A stretch of DNA of 64,000 nt from Schistocephalus solidus (Eukaryota > Platyhelminthes > Cestoda > Diphyllobothriidea > Diphyllobothriidae): positions 62,001 through 126,000 of the forward strand of contig WEDG01000411.1 in NCBI GenBank assembly GCA_017591395.1, read 5' to 3'. This document shows positions 1 through 12,050 of this stretch, piece by piece. Each line of letters begins with the position of its first letter. Position 1 is the stretch's first letter. A program made the position numbers and the translations under genes. A model generated the notes under the pieces. It had not been told where the DNA came from. It saw only the letters and a program-made list of their open reading frames with translations, and did not search any database.

Positions 1-139
1 TTTAACGGGTTGGATAGGTTCGTTCTGGTCCCAGGGCCTCAAAGTCCTAGAAGTGAAGTCTCCTCAAGAATTTTAGACATGAATTCATGGAATCAATCTG
101 CCTAACATGCCATCTGTTGTATTTTCTACTCAGACTTAA

Positions 140-430
140 CCTACAGCCAAAATAATGAAAAGCAAATGAAAACTACAAACTAATTTTACATTGAAAAACC
201 CTTACTACAATTGTGAAGTAATTTGCTAACGACGCCAGACTTATTTTGGAGGAAGAAAATCTGGCGCGAATTTCACGACTCATTTACGGACGACCGTTCA
301 TGATGCCGAAGGTCGCAGTGTTCGGTCACTATGCATCGTTTTTATCTTCTGGTTCTCTATATTTGTCTTTTTTCTGAAAATTTTGAAATAATACTTTCAA
401 AATAAACATATTTCCCTGTCTCGCTCTCTA
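140..430 (-). repeat. Dispersed repeat family D, copy 1
   Basis: Read on the minus strand, this matches the segments at 42.2, 34.5 and 45.6 kb. All begin after a GA-rich stretch, continue with a motif like TATTTTGAAAGTA and then a CAGCAAAAA-like block. The match to the 42.3-kb copy is clearest around the shared CCGTAAATGA and GCGCCAGATTTTCT words. No coding potential is seen. It is non-coding and probably part of a larger retroelement. Confidence 0.6.
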
Positions 431-1115
431 AAATCAAGTGTAAAAGAAGATGCGATGGCTGGAATAAGTAGTTAATTGGTTTGACGTTTCAGATTCTCAC
501 GTGGAACTCTCACCAGAGACCTTCACATATAGGTTTGAGAGAGAAAACGATATTTCGCACAATTAATGTACTTATTCCAACGATTGTATCCTTTTTGGCC
601 TATTTTCTGGAATCCGTAACTTTACATCCATCAAATAAAAATTATCTGTTGCAAGATTATGCTGTTAATACGATGGGCAATGAACGAACACAATCAACAG
701 GTAAACTGAAATGCTAAATATGCTTTTACCAAGGATTTACCCGAATGACATTGTGGTATTGATTAAAATTCAACAGACGTTGCCAGAATGCTCGCTTTGT
801 AATAAGTGTAGTTGGAACTATTGAAAATGACTGCTTAATTAGAACGCATCTTGCATGAATTTGTGACACCCATAAAGTATTATCATGGTATTGTTAAACA
901 AATTAATATGAAAACTTTTGCGTCATTTCTACGGGAAATTGTGCCTTATGCATATTTTATACCTAAAGAGAGGAAATTTCTCAGCTAGCAAAACTGAGCG
1001 CCCATGATAACATTGAAACGCTGAAACGAATTCTTGTGTAGAATGATGTTTAGGCATTTAGGGCTGGTGATTTTAGAGAAAACTAGTTGATCCATTGGGG
1101 TATTAGGTTTACATC
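431..1115. other. AT-rich stretch, no feature recognised
   Basis: Only short open frames with non-ATG starts are present. I see no repeat, RNA or protein similarity. Confidence 0.5.
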
Positions 1116-1119
1116 TGTG

Positions 1120-1485
1120 CCCCCTAAATGGGCCACGTTGTAGATGCGTTGGACCAACACGGGGGCCACATTAGGGCACGGCAGACGTTATTCGGGTTGC
1201 GCTCCCATAACAAATGCCGAACATGGAGGTGTGGTGGCACGCCTAGGGGCGGCTAGGACTTAGGGGACCCAGCCGCGCCAGCCAGCTGCGTCCTCTCCCG
1301 CCTCCAGTCTGCTTGACTCTGTCTTGACACCGGGCTCAGGTGGGGGAGGAGAGAGTGCGGTAGCTGCAGCGCAAGGCTACTATCACTTAAAACTAATTCA
1401 CGCGCAAGTCACCGTCCCTGCTCCACCCTTCCATGGAGCATACGGTGGACATCATCGGACTACGACGGTCGAACTGTCAGGTTAA
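1120..1485 (+). mobile_element. Non-autonomous element with LINE 3' tail (family C)
   Basis: The first half (GTAGATGCGTTGGACCAACA and onward) recurs at 16.45 and 59.2 kb. The second half is the 3' tail of the finger-carrying LINE seen at 36.9, 53.6 and 56.7 kb, ending near GACGGTCGAACTGTC. A private 5' half joined to the tail of an autonomous LINE is the usual build of a SINE mobilised by that LINE. It has no ORF. Confidence 0.65.
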
Positions 1486-1489
1486 CATC

Positions 1490-4445
1490 GTTCGATTTGG
1501 TAGACTGCTTAAAATTAACATATAGTCGCAGCTTTCTTCGCATAATTTCGACGAAGACGTAATTTATACCACAAAAGGCTGCAAGGAATGAGTTAGTCGC
1601 GAGCTATTTCCATGTACCATGAATGGATTCAAGTAAAAATTAAAAACTAAAATAAGCAATAGTATAATAACACTATTGCACACCTGGAAGTTCAGCTTTG
1701 ATGCAACTCGCAAATGTTCGGTAAGCAGTTGAATAGTTAACGTTACACACGATGTAAATCGTGCAAGAGAAAGTCTTACATGTAAGCTAGTTGTTCTGAG
1801 CAGTCGTCAGGATCAGATCAAGGAGTGGTGAAGCAGTTGCCCATGCTGATACTAGGCTTCAAAGGTGCTGAAAAAACTGGAATTCGGGTTCACTGCCGGG
1901 TTCAAATAAAAATGGCATTGAACACTGACTCGAATTTATGCAAGCAGACGCGATGCGAATGAAACTGCACTTTGACTGAGCCTTTCCCACTATAATAAGT
2001 AAGATATTTCTACCTCAAAAATAAAACTATTCTTGGTCTTCTGCAGTCCGAGACTTGACTTTTTTTATAATTTTCTGTCCAATCTAAGAGGCACACAGAG
2101 TAATCCTATCAGGGATAATGCTTGGTTCCTTTATACAACAAGCAGGCGGCAGTCAACATTTTTAAATGAAATCAGCCAATAGGATTTTCAGCCGCCCTTG
2201 CCATGGTGCACTAGGTCAAATCCTTACACTCTCCGAATCCTTGCAGGCACTAAGACCACGAAAGTAAAGTAAACGCTGCCTTTCAGACATTGGCCGTGAC
2301 TATAGAAAGCGAAACGTGACATACGAAATGCATGCTGTGTTGTATTTTGACGTCATAACCACGCTGTTGCTTCAAATAACCTTGGAAGCCAGTGCTAAGG
2401 GTGAGAGAAGCAAATGACTTTCCCAGCCGCCTAGAATTCCTCAGATGATTCCCATACGATGTCTACCTTCTCATCATCTCGGGGAAAGCGATGAATTGTG
2501 ACAATCAACCTTTCCCGAATGATCTGCTTTAAAATCCGTCCTAGCGAAGTAGCGTGCTGGGTTCATAAACGTTTTCTTCCTAATCAAACTGGAAAAAGTC
2601 CCAGATTTTTGTAAAAACCCGGTCATTGGACAAGAACGTCTAAAATGTCAGCTAATCTATTCCCTTTCGACTACGAATTTAATTTAATTGTCTTACAGCA
2701 ATGTTATAGGCATCCTTTCAGCATGCATTAAGAACGCTAACATAAATTAATATTTTGGTAGCTTTTTAAGCCAACTTTCAAGCAAAAACACTGCTCACCC
2801 GAAAAGAAGATGAACTGGGCAAGAACCCGCGGTCTCTGAATAAACATAAGAGATGGAAATGGTTCAACCGTTTTTCATGTTTTTTTTCGGCTGGATTTTG
2901 AGGATACAATTGAAACGTAAGCTCAGTTTATTCAAAGATCAGGTAGGACGTTTGAAACGTCAATGATTCACATTTTGCAAAATACATATCCGTTGGTGCT
3001 AGTCCGTAGAGAAAAGCACAAACGGTGCGTTGCTAAACATTCGTTTAAATTTTAGCGTAGATTAAATCCTGGCACAACGTTTACCAGAGGTGCTCGGTTT
3101 GGGGAAATAAGCCAAAGTCCCAACATAGGCAAAGGCAATTTGGAGAGCACAGTTCAGATATATACAGGAAGAGAGAGCGTATGATAAGCCTTACTAACTA
3201 CAAAGGTACGAACTCCAATTTCAAAGCCTTTCACAAGAAACTCTGTTAAGTGTTCAAATAAAACAGGTGGCGACGGTGAATGTAGCGTCAGATTCTAAAA
3301 CTTGGCATTCAACAACGAATACATTCCATAAAACAAATCGTGCGACATAGCATGAAAAAAATTACTAATTGGACAAAGTTATTTTCCTTTCTCCTGCTTC
3401 TTAAAGGAAGGTTCACAAAGAGGTCATTTTAAAATAGCTTCCATGTCTTAGGACCCAATTTCCATGCAGTGATGACAAGAGTTCATTTAGTGTTCTCGAC
3501 GTTTGCATCAGCTCCCGAGGATATACTAACGGCAGGCGGGTAAATCAAAGCGGTTCAAGCACAATAAAACGGACAAATGACGGATTTAATCTCTTATTAT
3601 TTCGCAAGTTTCAACAAATATCTGAAGGAGAACGTTTATTTGAACTCAATTGCCTGCTGTTCAGCCCGAATGCCGAAAGCATTAGGAATTAGCCTGATGT
3701 ACTACCCTCACGATGGCAGAAAATCCGAACAGCAGTTTCATTCCAAAACCTACCACGAAGACGTGAATTCGTAAAACAGCATGTACGCTAAATATCATGT
3801 GGATGTTAGGGTCGGAATTAGTATTAAGGTAGACCAGGGGCACTTCAGTAGCCTTCATTAAATATTACCGAATAAAACGAAGAAATCTCCAGTACAAACA
3901 TATTTAAATCTGAACTAACCTGTCGTCTATTATCGCGTTTTGACGAAAACCTACAAATTAGAGTCAGTTTGAGAAATTATGAAAGACTGTGAATTGTATA
4001 AAGAACCACTCCATAGCTATTGCATTCCCCATTAACAGTTTGTAGCGTACTTGCTAGCACTACCACCTGATGTCGAAACACATTTATATAAAGCAACAGT
4101 GATTTTCTAGCGAACATTTAGACCTGTGTCCCTGGAGTGCTTGCACGGAGATTACAGATTTAGAAACATAATTTAATTCAATCCCTCCGGCTAATTCACA
4201 GATAATTTATAAGGGTTTTGTTCTGCCATGTGATACATGTTCGCTTAATGGGTGATTTGGTCGATATCCGACTGGCTTACAGTAAACGATGTTTAATGTG
4301 CATAAACTGATTGCATTCCTTTGCTTTCCTGTATTTCGCTTTAATGGAAAGCGAAAAAATAGGACTGAAATTTCTCTCAACAAGAGAAACGTTTGACAAA
4401 AAGCAATGACTTTCCTGAGTATTGGCCCGTCAGGTCTTTTTCAGG
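1490..4445. other. AT-rich intergenic DNA
   Basis: Stop codons are dense in all frames. The only ATG-like frames are under 70 codons. No repeat shared with the rest of the window was noticed. Confidence 0.5.
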
Positions 4446-4457
4446 AACTTAAAATTT

Positions 4458-4796
4458 TCAAAAGAGGACTTTGCGATCATAGGCGTTGCTTTCGATAACT
4501 TCTCTTCAGGCCAGTACAGTTATAACGAAACGTTGGAGGATGGTAAGAAACAGTGTGATAAGAAACAGTATGATAAGCGGCAGTGAGTTTGGTAGAGCTT
4601 ATCATACTGTTTCTTATCACATTGTTTATTATCAACATCCCCCTATGCACACGTCTCAGACAACTCACACAAACGGACGAATATTAGCGATTTCTTGTTT
4701 TAAATTTTTACTACGTTGCAACGTTTCCCTATAACTGTACTGGCCTGAAGAGAAGTTATCGAAAGCAACGCATATGCTCGTCAAGTCCTCTTTTGA
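4458..4796. mobile_element. Foldback / MITE-like element with 77-bp inverted arms
   Basis: The left arm 4458-4535 and right arm 4719-4796 are inverted copies of each other (TCAAAAGAGGACTT at one end, its complement at the other; GGCCAGTACAGTTATAACG inside). A second inverted pair lies within, at about 4549-4580 and 4597-4633, built on TAAGAAACAG and TATGATAAGC. The 13-base word AACTTAAAATTTT occurs at 4446-4458 and again at 4819-4831, framing the element. There is no transposase inside, so it would be non-autonomous. Confidence 0.7.
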
Positions 4797-4831
4797 ATCC
4801 TGTAATGGGAATTTTCACAACTTAAAATTTT

Positions 4832-5990
4832 ACTGTTCATAAAGTTGTTTGTTGGAATATTCTGTGGAAAAATGTTAATTAACGAAAGTTTGTACCCTTT
4901 TGCGAATTCTGGGGATTCAGGAGTTAAGAATAGTTAAGTGTTTATTTTAAAAAACGCGAACACTGGAATAGACGTTTCTCACTTATTTGCCTCATCAGTC
5001 AATGATGTTTTAATCCGTGTCTGCGCAGGCGGGCTTCAAAATCCGAGTCAGTTGAACATCGAGCATTCCACTCCTTTCTGCACTAACCGGCTCGCGTCAT
5101 GTCGACTCACTCTGAAAGTGTCTTCCCCCATCTCTCATGATTGTGGGCCGGAAGTGTTTGATAACGACCTTCGACGACCGTTTCCGTTTCAATATTACTA
5201 CCTGCGTGCACAAGCTGTTTTGGTAATTTAACGCAAGACCTACAGCCTGCTGAGGTGGTCGCATGTAGACGAGTAAAAAATATTTTGAGGGAGGATGATA
5301 GAAAAAGACAGGACATTGAATGAGATGATGGGAAGATGAGCCAGAAATGGCTCCTCCGGACTCCCCAGGCTTTGTCAGCAAACATTCTTAAGGTATTGAT
5401 TACTTGACATCAATTGGCCACATTTGTGAGCTATTGATCCTCCAATCAGCACAGCTCAGCGCCTAATGACGTAAAATAAATATTTCCTATTGGTTGGGAA
5501 AAGTAATCAACTAATGAGCAAATTCACGGGATAGGCTATCGGGAGATAGCTCGTGGGGGAAAACTCGTAAAATTTTAAGGCAAATGAACTGAATAAAAGT
5601 TTCTTTAAACTGGAGCAATTGGAAGACGTTAAACTGCTGTTGGATTTGGAGGTCTGCCTATCCCGACAACCGGCTGGTCAGGACGGTGTGTGTTCTATAT
5701 TGCACTACAGCCATACAGTTTTGGCAGGCAACGTTCAATGCACTCTACCGCAATTTAATTAATATAATTTGGGAGCGGAAGAGGCCTAACGCCCGCACAA
5801 TTGTTCTTTGGGGGAAGGTGGGAGAGGGAGTGTCGTCTTGACAGCCCTGTTGCTTGGTTCTGTCCAGTGGACATGGGGCAAATGAAGCCGAAGGAGGAGT
5901 TTCGGCATGGACGATTTTCGGGATGCAGGCAACATTTCTGTCTGAAGGATCAAGCCCTAAGGCAACACGCTGGGGCAGTGTGGGTGACGA
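4832..5990. other. Intergenic stretch, nothing recognised
   Basis: Overlapping frames of 90-100 codons exist on both strands at 4938-5385 but they mirror each other and match nothing I know, so they look like chance. Confidence 0.4.
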
Positions 5991-5994
5991 GTAC

Positions 5995-6870
5995 TATAGC
6001 CAAAATTTGTTTGCGGCCGAGAAGGTACTAAGAATGGCAGCCAGAGTTGCGCCTTTGCGTGGGACAATATCTACGTGCTGCCAAAACACGGCACAGACAC
6101 TGTTTTCAACTTCGAAGGCCATTAGTACGAGAAACAAAGTTTCTTTTGCTTTCCGTTGTAAAATTATTGACGTTGCATCGCTCCCCCCCAGCAGCCCTTC
6201 CACTCCCCATGTTGGGTAAATCAAAAGCAGCTGCGAAAGCGGGCCTGCACGTTTTATGTTACCTCAAGTCAAGGTAGAAAATCAGCAAAACAAACATGCA
6301 TTCAGGGTCACTTCGAACCGTTTGGGTCTGTTAGTACTTCGGACAACATTAGAAAAGTTTAAAAGAGATTTTTAATGACAGGTCATTTATTTGTTATCGG
6401 ACAAAGCAAAGACGTTTCTATCATGCCTTTCATGCTTTAGCATGCCTTTCATTCTTTAGAGGGAAACGGCTTTCAACACTCGATCCAAATGCCCGATTGC
6501 CAAGCGCACAGATTTCATATATAACGTCATTCCCGCTTACGGTTCCATAACAACAGCCTGATAATAATTATGGTGGTGGTGGTGATGATGATGATGATGA
6601 TGATAAGGATGAGGATGATGATGATGGCATGAGGGAGCATAAAAATAATTAATGAATGTAGTTTAAGGTAAGCAAACTATCTGCCATTTTCTTTAAAATT
6701 ATTATCTCGGAGGATCCCGGCGTCAGAAATGTTCGCATTGAAAACCGACCCTATGAAAATCTGGTGGCAGTTACTCACAATGTTTACCCCCCATTTCCAA
6801 AAAAGTAATTTGCGGAAGGGTTGGCAACTACAAGACGATCACTTCATTGTTGTCGCATGCGCAAAGCATA
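5995..6870 (+). repeat. Dispersed repeat pair, copy 1
   Basis: A segment beginning TTTGCGGCCGAGAAGGTACT, with AAGAATGGCAGCCAGAG, recurs in altered form at 7321. The downstream part (GGATCC..., TTTCCAAAAAA, CAACTACAAGACGATC) recurs at 7610-7760. Each copy has a GGT/GAT trinucleotide tract between the two conserved parts. Confidence 0.55.
6570..6628 (+). repeat. (GGT)n/(GAT)n microsatellite
   Basis: Five GGT-like units are followed by an interrupted GAT run. Confidence 0.9.
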
Positions 6871-7309
6871 TGAAAGGAATGCCTCTGTAAATTTTATTTG
6901 GAAAGGATTCGTTTTTATACGTAAAGTAACCGTATAAAATAAGTAAAGGCAGACGTTTTATAAGTCGGTAAGTAAGCAAAGTCAAGGATATTCGTAGACA
7001 AGCATTTTTTTGTACTTCACATCTTACAAATCAATTCATGTAGAGAAGCCGAGCGGGTATGCAGTGACCGTGAGATGAGGAATCAATTTTGAAATCATTT
7101 TTACTTCGTGTGATCTCTAAATCGCTGTCATAGTTTCTTATACAGGAACATAATAAGTCCAAAAGTCATTGGCAATCAGAAAGAACCTTTTGTTACGAAG
7201 TCGCAAACGAAAATAAAGTGGCAGACAACGTCCTACAATGAACAATATTTCATGGTTGAGCGAAGCCGAGTGATTTAATGGCGTAGTTACCTTGCGACGC
7301 GCAAGTGTT

Positions 7310-7765
7310 CCAAAACTTGTTATGCGGCTAAAGTAATAAGAATAGCAGCCAGAGATGCGTGGTGTGATCAGCTAGTTGGAACGATTGCAGTATATCAAAA
7401 TGATATAAAATTTCCAAAGAAACTTGCGCATTTGACACCACACTGCCTAGCAGATCATTTCGTTGCAATACTCGAGTATTTTCATATCGTTCTGACATGG
7501 GGTTCGGTAATGGCTCCCTGATGAGGTTAATATTGCTGATAATGGTGATGATGATTGTGGTACTGGTGGTAGTGGTGGTATAGTGTTTAAAACTATTAAC
7601 AAAGTGGATCCTGACTCCGGAAAAGTCCACACTGTAAATTGACCACATGAACTACTGGGGACGGTTAACCACAGTCACCGGGCACAATTTCCAAAAAATC
7701 TTCTAGATGGACGGTAACTACAAGACGATCCTTAAGTTGTGTGCCGTCGTTTCGTTCCTGTCAAA
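7310..7765 (+). repeat. Dispersed repeat pair, copy 2
   Basis: This is the partner of the segment at 6.0-6.87 kb, with the same order of conserved words around a decayed GAT/GGT tract at about 7535-7580. It is more diverged and shorter. Confidence 0.55.
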
Positions 7766-7769
7766 TTTG

Positions 7770-8395
7770 AAAGTGTGGCCGGTCCCACCGAATGGGCTAT
7801 GACTTAAGAGTCGGCATCATCCTCTTCATCGCTCGGTTACCAGCGTCCAGACTAAATAATGACACGGGTTCGCGCAATCAAGCAATCATTGCATCCAATA
7901 CGACAAAGATCCATAGTTAGCATGTCTCACTCTTTGAAGCAACCCAGATTTCGGATTCAACCTTGCTGGATAAAATGAACACTGCCAAACTCAAATCGAA
8001 CACCAGTTAAAGTGCAAGAAAAATGCCGACAAATACTACGGCACCTTCGACCTTTCAATAGTTAATCAGAAACGAATACACATCATTTGCTTTAGTAACC
8101 ACTCAAGGAGAAGGGACGGGTATTTAAACGTAACGTATAAACAAATGAATGACTGACGGATACGACACACCTCGCACTATACAGGTCCATTAACATATAT
8201 TTCAAATGATAGGGGTAGATTCGTGGCCCCTGTGATCGTCTTAAACGAAATGTTCATGTGTTAACCCTGTTAGTCCAAACTACTTTTATTTACAAGGGTC
8301 GTTTGCAAGTGGGCGTATGAACTACAAAGTTCTCACACAACAATCACGCGATTTCTGAATTCCGACAGTTAGACGTTATCATGCAGTCCTGTGAG
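7770..8395. other. Intergenic stretch, nothing recognised
   Basis: No frame over 60 codons with a plausible start is present, and no shared repeat was noticed. Confidence 0.4.
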
Positions 8396-8402
8396 GAAGA
8401 GG

Positions 8403-8426
8403 GAGAGAGAGAGAGAGAGAGAGAGA
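8403..8426 (+). repeat. (GA)n microsatellite
   Basis: About 12 GA units. Confidence 0.95.
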
Positions 8427-8429
8427 ACA

Positions 8430-10160
8430 GGAAATATCTCTCCGCGCGTTGAGTGCAGTTCAAACAAATTTTCAAATTATGTTGTCGAACGCAAACACAG
8501 TACTCGAGCCAAAAACCCCAAGGTTGAGTGCACCGACAGAACACGATCTTACCCTAAGGGTAGATGTTTTTCGAAACAAAACACGATCGCGTGCCGTGGG
8601 TGCAAAGTTTGCAGACCAGCCGTGTGTACACATCCGGGGTGACGAATAGGTAGTTTGAGAGCTCAGTAACGGAGGCACACAGCTTTTTTACGGCTGACGC
8701 GAACGCCTTTCACTCCTAACGCCGGGGTCACCACTATAGCAGGCACGAAGGACACTATCAGCGACCGAAGACTACTGATACCAGGAGGAGACAGGAGTTA
8801 TGTAAAAATTAATAATTAAATTTCAGATCACCCAATATGTACGAAAGCTAGAGGAGGGTTGTATCCGTTCAATAAAATAAATAGTACACTCAAAGAAACT
8901 TGACCAGATTATTAAAAGGCACTATATTCTGGCACCATGGCACACATTTGCCAAACCCCGTTGCTGGATATACTGTGCGATTGCCCCCTCTCTCCCGAAC
9001 TCAGTCTAGAGTCCTCGTTTATTCAACCACAACCACAACAATGAAGGAACGAAAATCGGGCAAGGACGTAATATGTGAGTCAAGTTAGAGAACAAAGGAT
9101 AGGTCAGCGAGTGATACGTGGCCGATATTACTAGTAATAGTAATAGTAATACTATTTTTTCTGGCCTTATCCATTGTCTTCGTTAGGGTTAGCACTCGTT
9201 ACTGCGTAAGTAGGGTCGCACAAAAATATTTTGCCCGACAAACATGCGGATTGTGAGATAATATGGCTTTACCTCACGCCGACCAACATGCGAGATCTCT
9301 TTCCTAGCTGAATGGACCCACATTTATTCGGACCCTTGACGGAAGTACAAATGAGGCCCTGCTCTGCACGAGCGTATAGTATCAAAGTAAAACTGAAGAG
9401 TTTTGAAAATACCGCGGCATCATAATAGTCGCCGCTTGGAAAATTTCCATTTGACCCAATACGTCGATCCTCCCAACCGCCAACAAAAGATTGGAAGTCC
9501 CCAAATAACCCAGCTGGGAATGCTAACCCTAACGAACCAAATGGATAGAGTTTGGGTTACATTGGTATGTATTACAGTCATGTTAATACACGCTGACATA
9601 TCTTTGCCCCCGAGTTGGGTCGCATCTTACGTTCTTGACGAAAATCGGTAGAGGCAGTAAGGATGGGCGACTAGTTCTGCTTGTTAACTACCGCTAGCCC
9701 GTCATAGCCTTTCCCTATTTGGATGACCTGGGAGTATAACCCGAATTCTTTGATTATTGCGTGTTCAATTCAACGCCCTACCACTGTTGCGGGCCCGCTG
9801 CCTTGTCGGTATCGAGTGAGTATATTCACCATCGTGAGAAGTGCGTTTACAGTTAGGGTTGCAGGAAATGGTCGCTAACGCAGGAACGACTTTGCTCTAG
9901 TTGGAGGCGGAAGATTTTGAAAATGAGTTCGCAACCGACTGCCAAAATGCCCTAAGAAGCAGCGAAGGGTTTGAGTCCGAACCAGCCCGCATATCTCAGT
10001 AACCGACTATTGAGGGATGGAAGTGCTTGCTGTACTTACACGTTCACTCACACGTTTGGCTGCTACAACCGCGTCGTTCCTTGTTGATTAAAACCTGACT
10101 TCTCAGTGCCCGTCATCATTTAATTGCCTACGATCTTCAATCTAGTGAGCTGCTAAGGTA
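8430..10160. other. Intergenic stretch, nothing recognised
   Basis: A short TAG/TAA trinucleotide run lies at about 9129-9152. Otherwise there are only short chance frames. Confidence 0.4.
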
Positions 10161-10162
10161 AG

Positions 10163-12050
10163 TCAAAGAGAGTACTCATGAATAAGAAGGTGAAGGGTGC
10201 ATTTGAAAGAAACTGCGGCAAGCGGGGTAAGGGACACATGGGGCTGCAATCTGCCATCCTGTCCGAAAACTGGTATATCATCGCGCCCGGACAGCTGGAA
10301 ATCACTGTCTAGACCCGCTCCTTGTCCCCTGTCCACACCAAGCGAGCCTAATTGGTTACAGCGAACGTCTCCCACCCACAGACCTGAGTCACCAGTGCGC
10401 AGTGTCATACGCACGCTGACGGGCAGCACCTCAGTTGAGCACTCGGGAACACAGCCAAGCCTTCCAGCCGCAGGCCAAACGTAGAGGGGTTTCGAACTGA
10501 GTGGACATGCACGCCCAGTGAGTGGCATGCTGTCGCCGACAACAGCAGCATCGGTGCAAAACTGGGACGGTGGGAGAGCCTGGGCAATGGGGCTTGCCTA
10601 ACTGTGTGCTCCCCAGTGGGACATAAGCAGTCGCTAGCTAGGTGATGGTGGTAGTACCCTCAGGCAGTACTGAAGACCAACCGAAGCGGTAGTACATGAC
10701 AAGTATTGTCTCCCGTCTTCACCCATGGCTGTCCATCGGGAACCCGGACAAATAGAGACACACACGCTATCGAATCGAGACCCCAGCAGGTCGTGATTCT
10801 CCATCGAGGTACGGCGTATCACGGCTCAGAAGAATTGACCTGGATGACAGAAAAAACGAAGCCGATTTGGAGAACCATTTTCTGCCACAAGACAATCCTT
10901 GTTCAAAGACTGGTTAAACTGGGTTGATAACGACCCAGCAAAGAGGAGCTCTGAAAAGCGAACCGTGTGCAGTCTATCCGCCTGGAGAAGAACTGAGAAG
11001 CTAGATATGGCTAGGTAACCCGAGGAGTCATACGCAGAAGGGCACCGAATCGGAGGCGCGAATGTAACCTCAGGATCTGCCCTGCATGGAGAGGGTTGGC
11101 TTACCCGCACGGCGACTGTAAGCTTCATGTCAGGGGCACGTGCGAGTGGTGAGGTCAAGCCAGAAGGAAATAAGAGCTAGGTCGTAGATGGTCTCTGTAC
11201 GCGGGGATAAGGACAGTGGATTGACGCGCCGATGCCTGAACGGCCTGAATAGTGAATTCAGCATGTGAGGGCACCAGAGGGATATCGGGGCCACGCATAA
11301 TCGCACCGACAGCACGCTTATCGTCACCCAAAGTTCGGACACACTGGGGTAACTATCTTTGCAAAACATAACTCTCATCCTCTCTCGAAAAATTGTGAAT
11401 CCGCTAATCCCTATAATGGCGCAAATTTACTGCAAAAAATACTGTACAAAACGCAATCGAGTCGTCTAAAATTTACACCGCCAATTATGAAAGACCTTAC
11501 GAGCAACAGAATAAAGCATCGCTAGGAAAGGTCTCTTGATGGCTCAGGTCATCGAAGTCACCTTTCCATGATTAGCAAATGATAAGTTGAGGCATGCCGG
11601 TGCGGAAACCGGACGATACAATGGTTTTCAGTTAAGCTGTCCAAGCTTGACTGATGGTAACAATTGCATTCAGAGCAGTCGAGACCACGAGGGGATAAAT
11701 CCAATCGAAAAAACGACTTCATGTCAAGCAAGGGGACAGCTCCCATGCCGACATTTCAACCATCGTTTCCGATTATGTCCACAGTATGCTCCACAGCAGG
11801 CCGGGTGCAGGTACCGCGAATCACGCGTGAATAAGCGTACAGTAATTGTAGGCTTGTGAAGTATATACCGCAATCTTTCGTCCATCACTCACCTGAATCT
11901 AGTATCTCGTCAGATTCAAGAAGACCGAAGGCGGCATTGAGCGTAGGTTGCTCGCCCAGTGTGAGCTTGCACGTAGGCATGCCACCCATGTGTGGCATGA
12001 GCTATAGGTGCATCCCCAATGACGCAGATCGTGCCCTGAGCTGACCCCCT
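10163..12050. other. GC-richer block of unknown nature
   Basis: Base composition is visibly less AT-rich than the flanks. Frames of 60-121 codons occur on both strands (the longest ATG frame is 10163-10528, minus). None resembles a known domain and no frame stays open through the block. It could be an old retroelement body or diverged exons. Confidence 0.3.
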
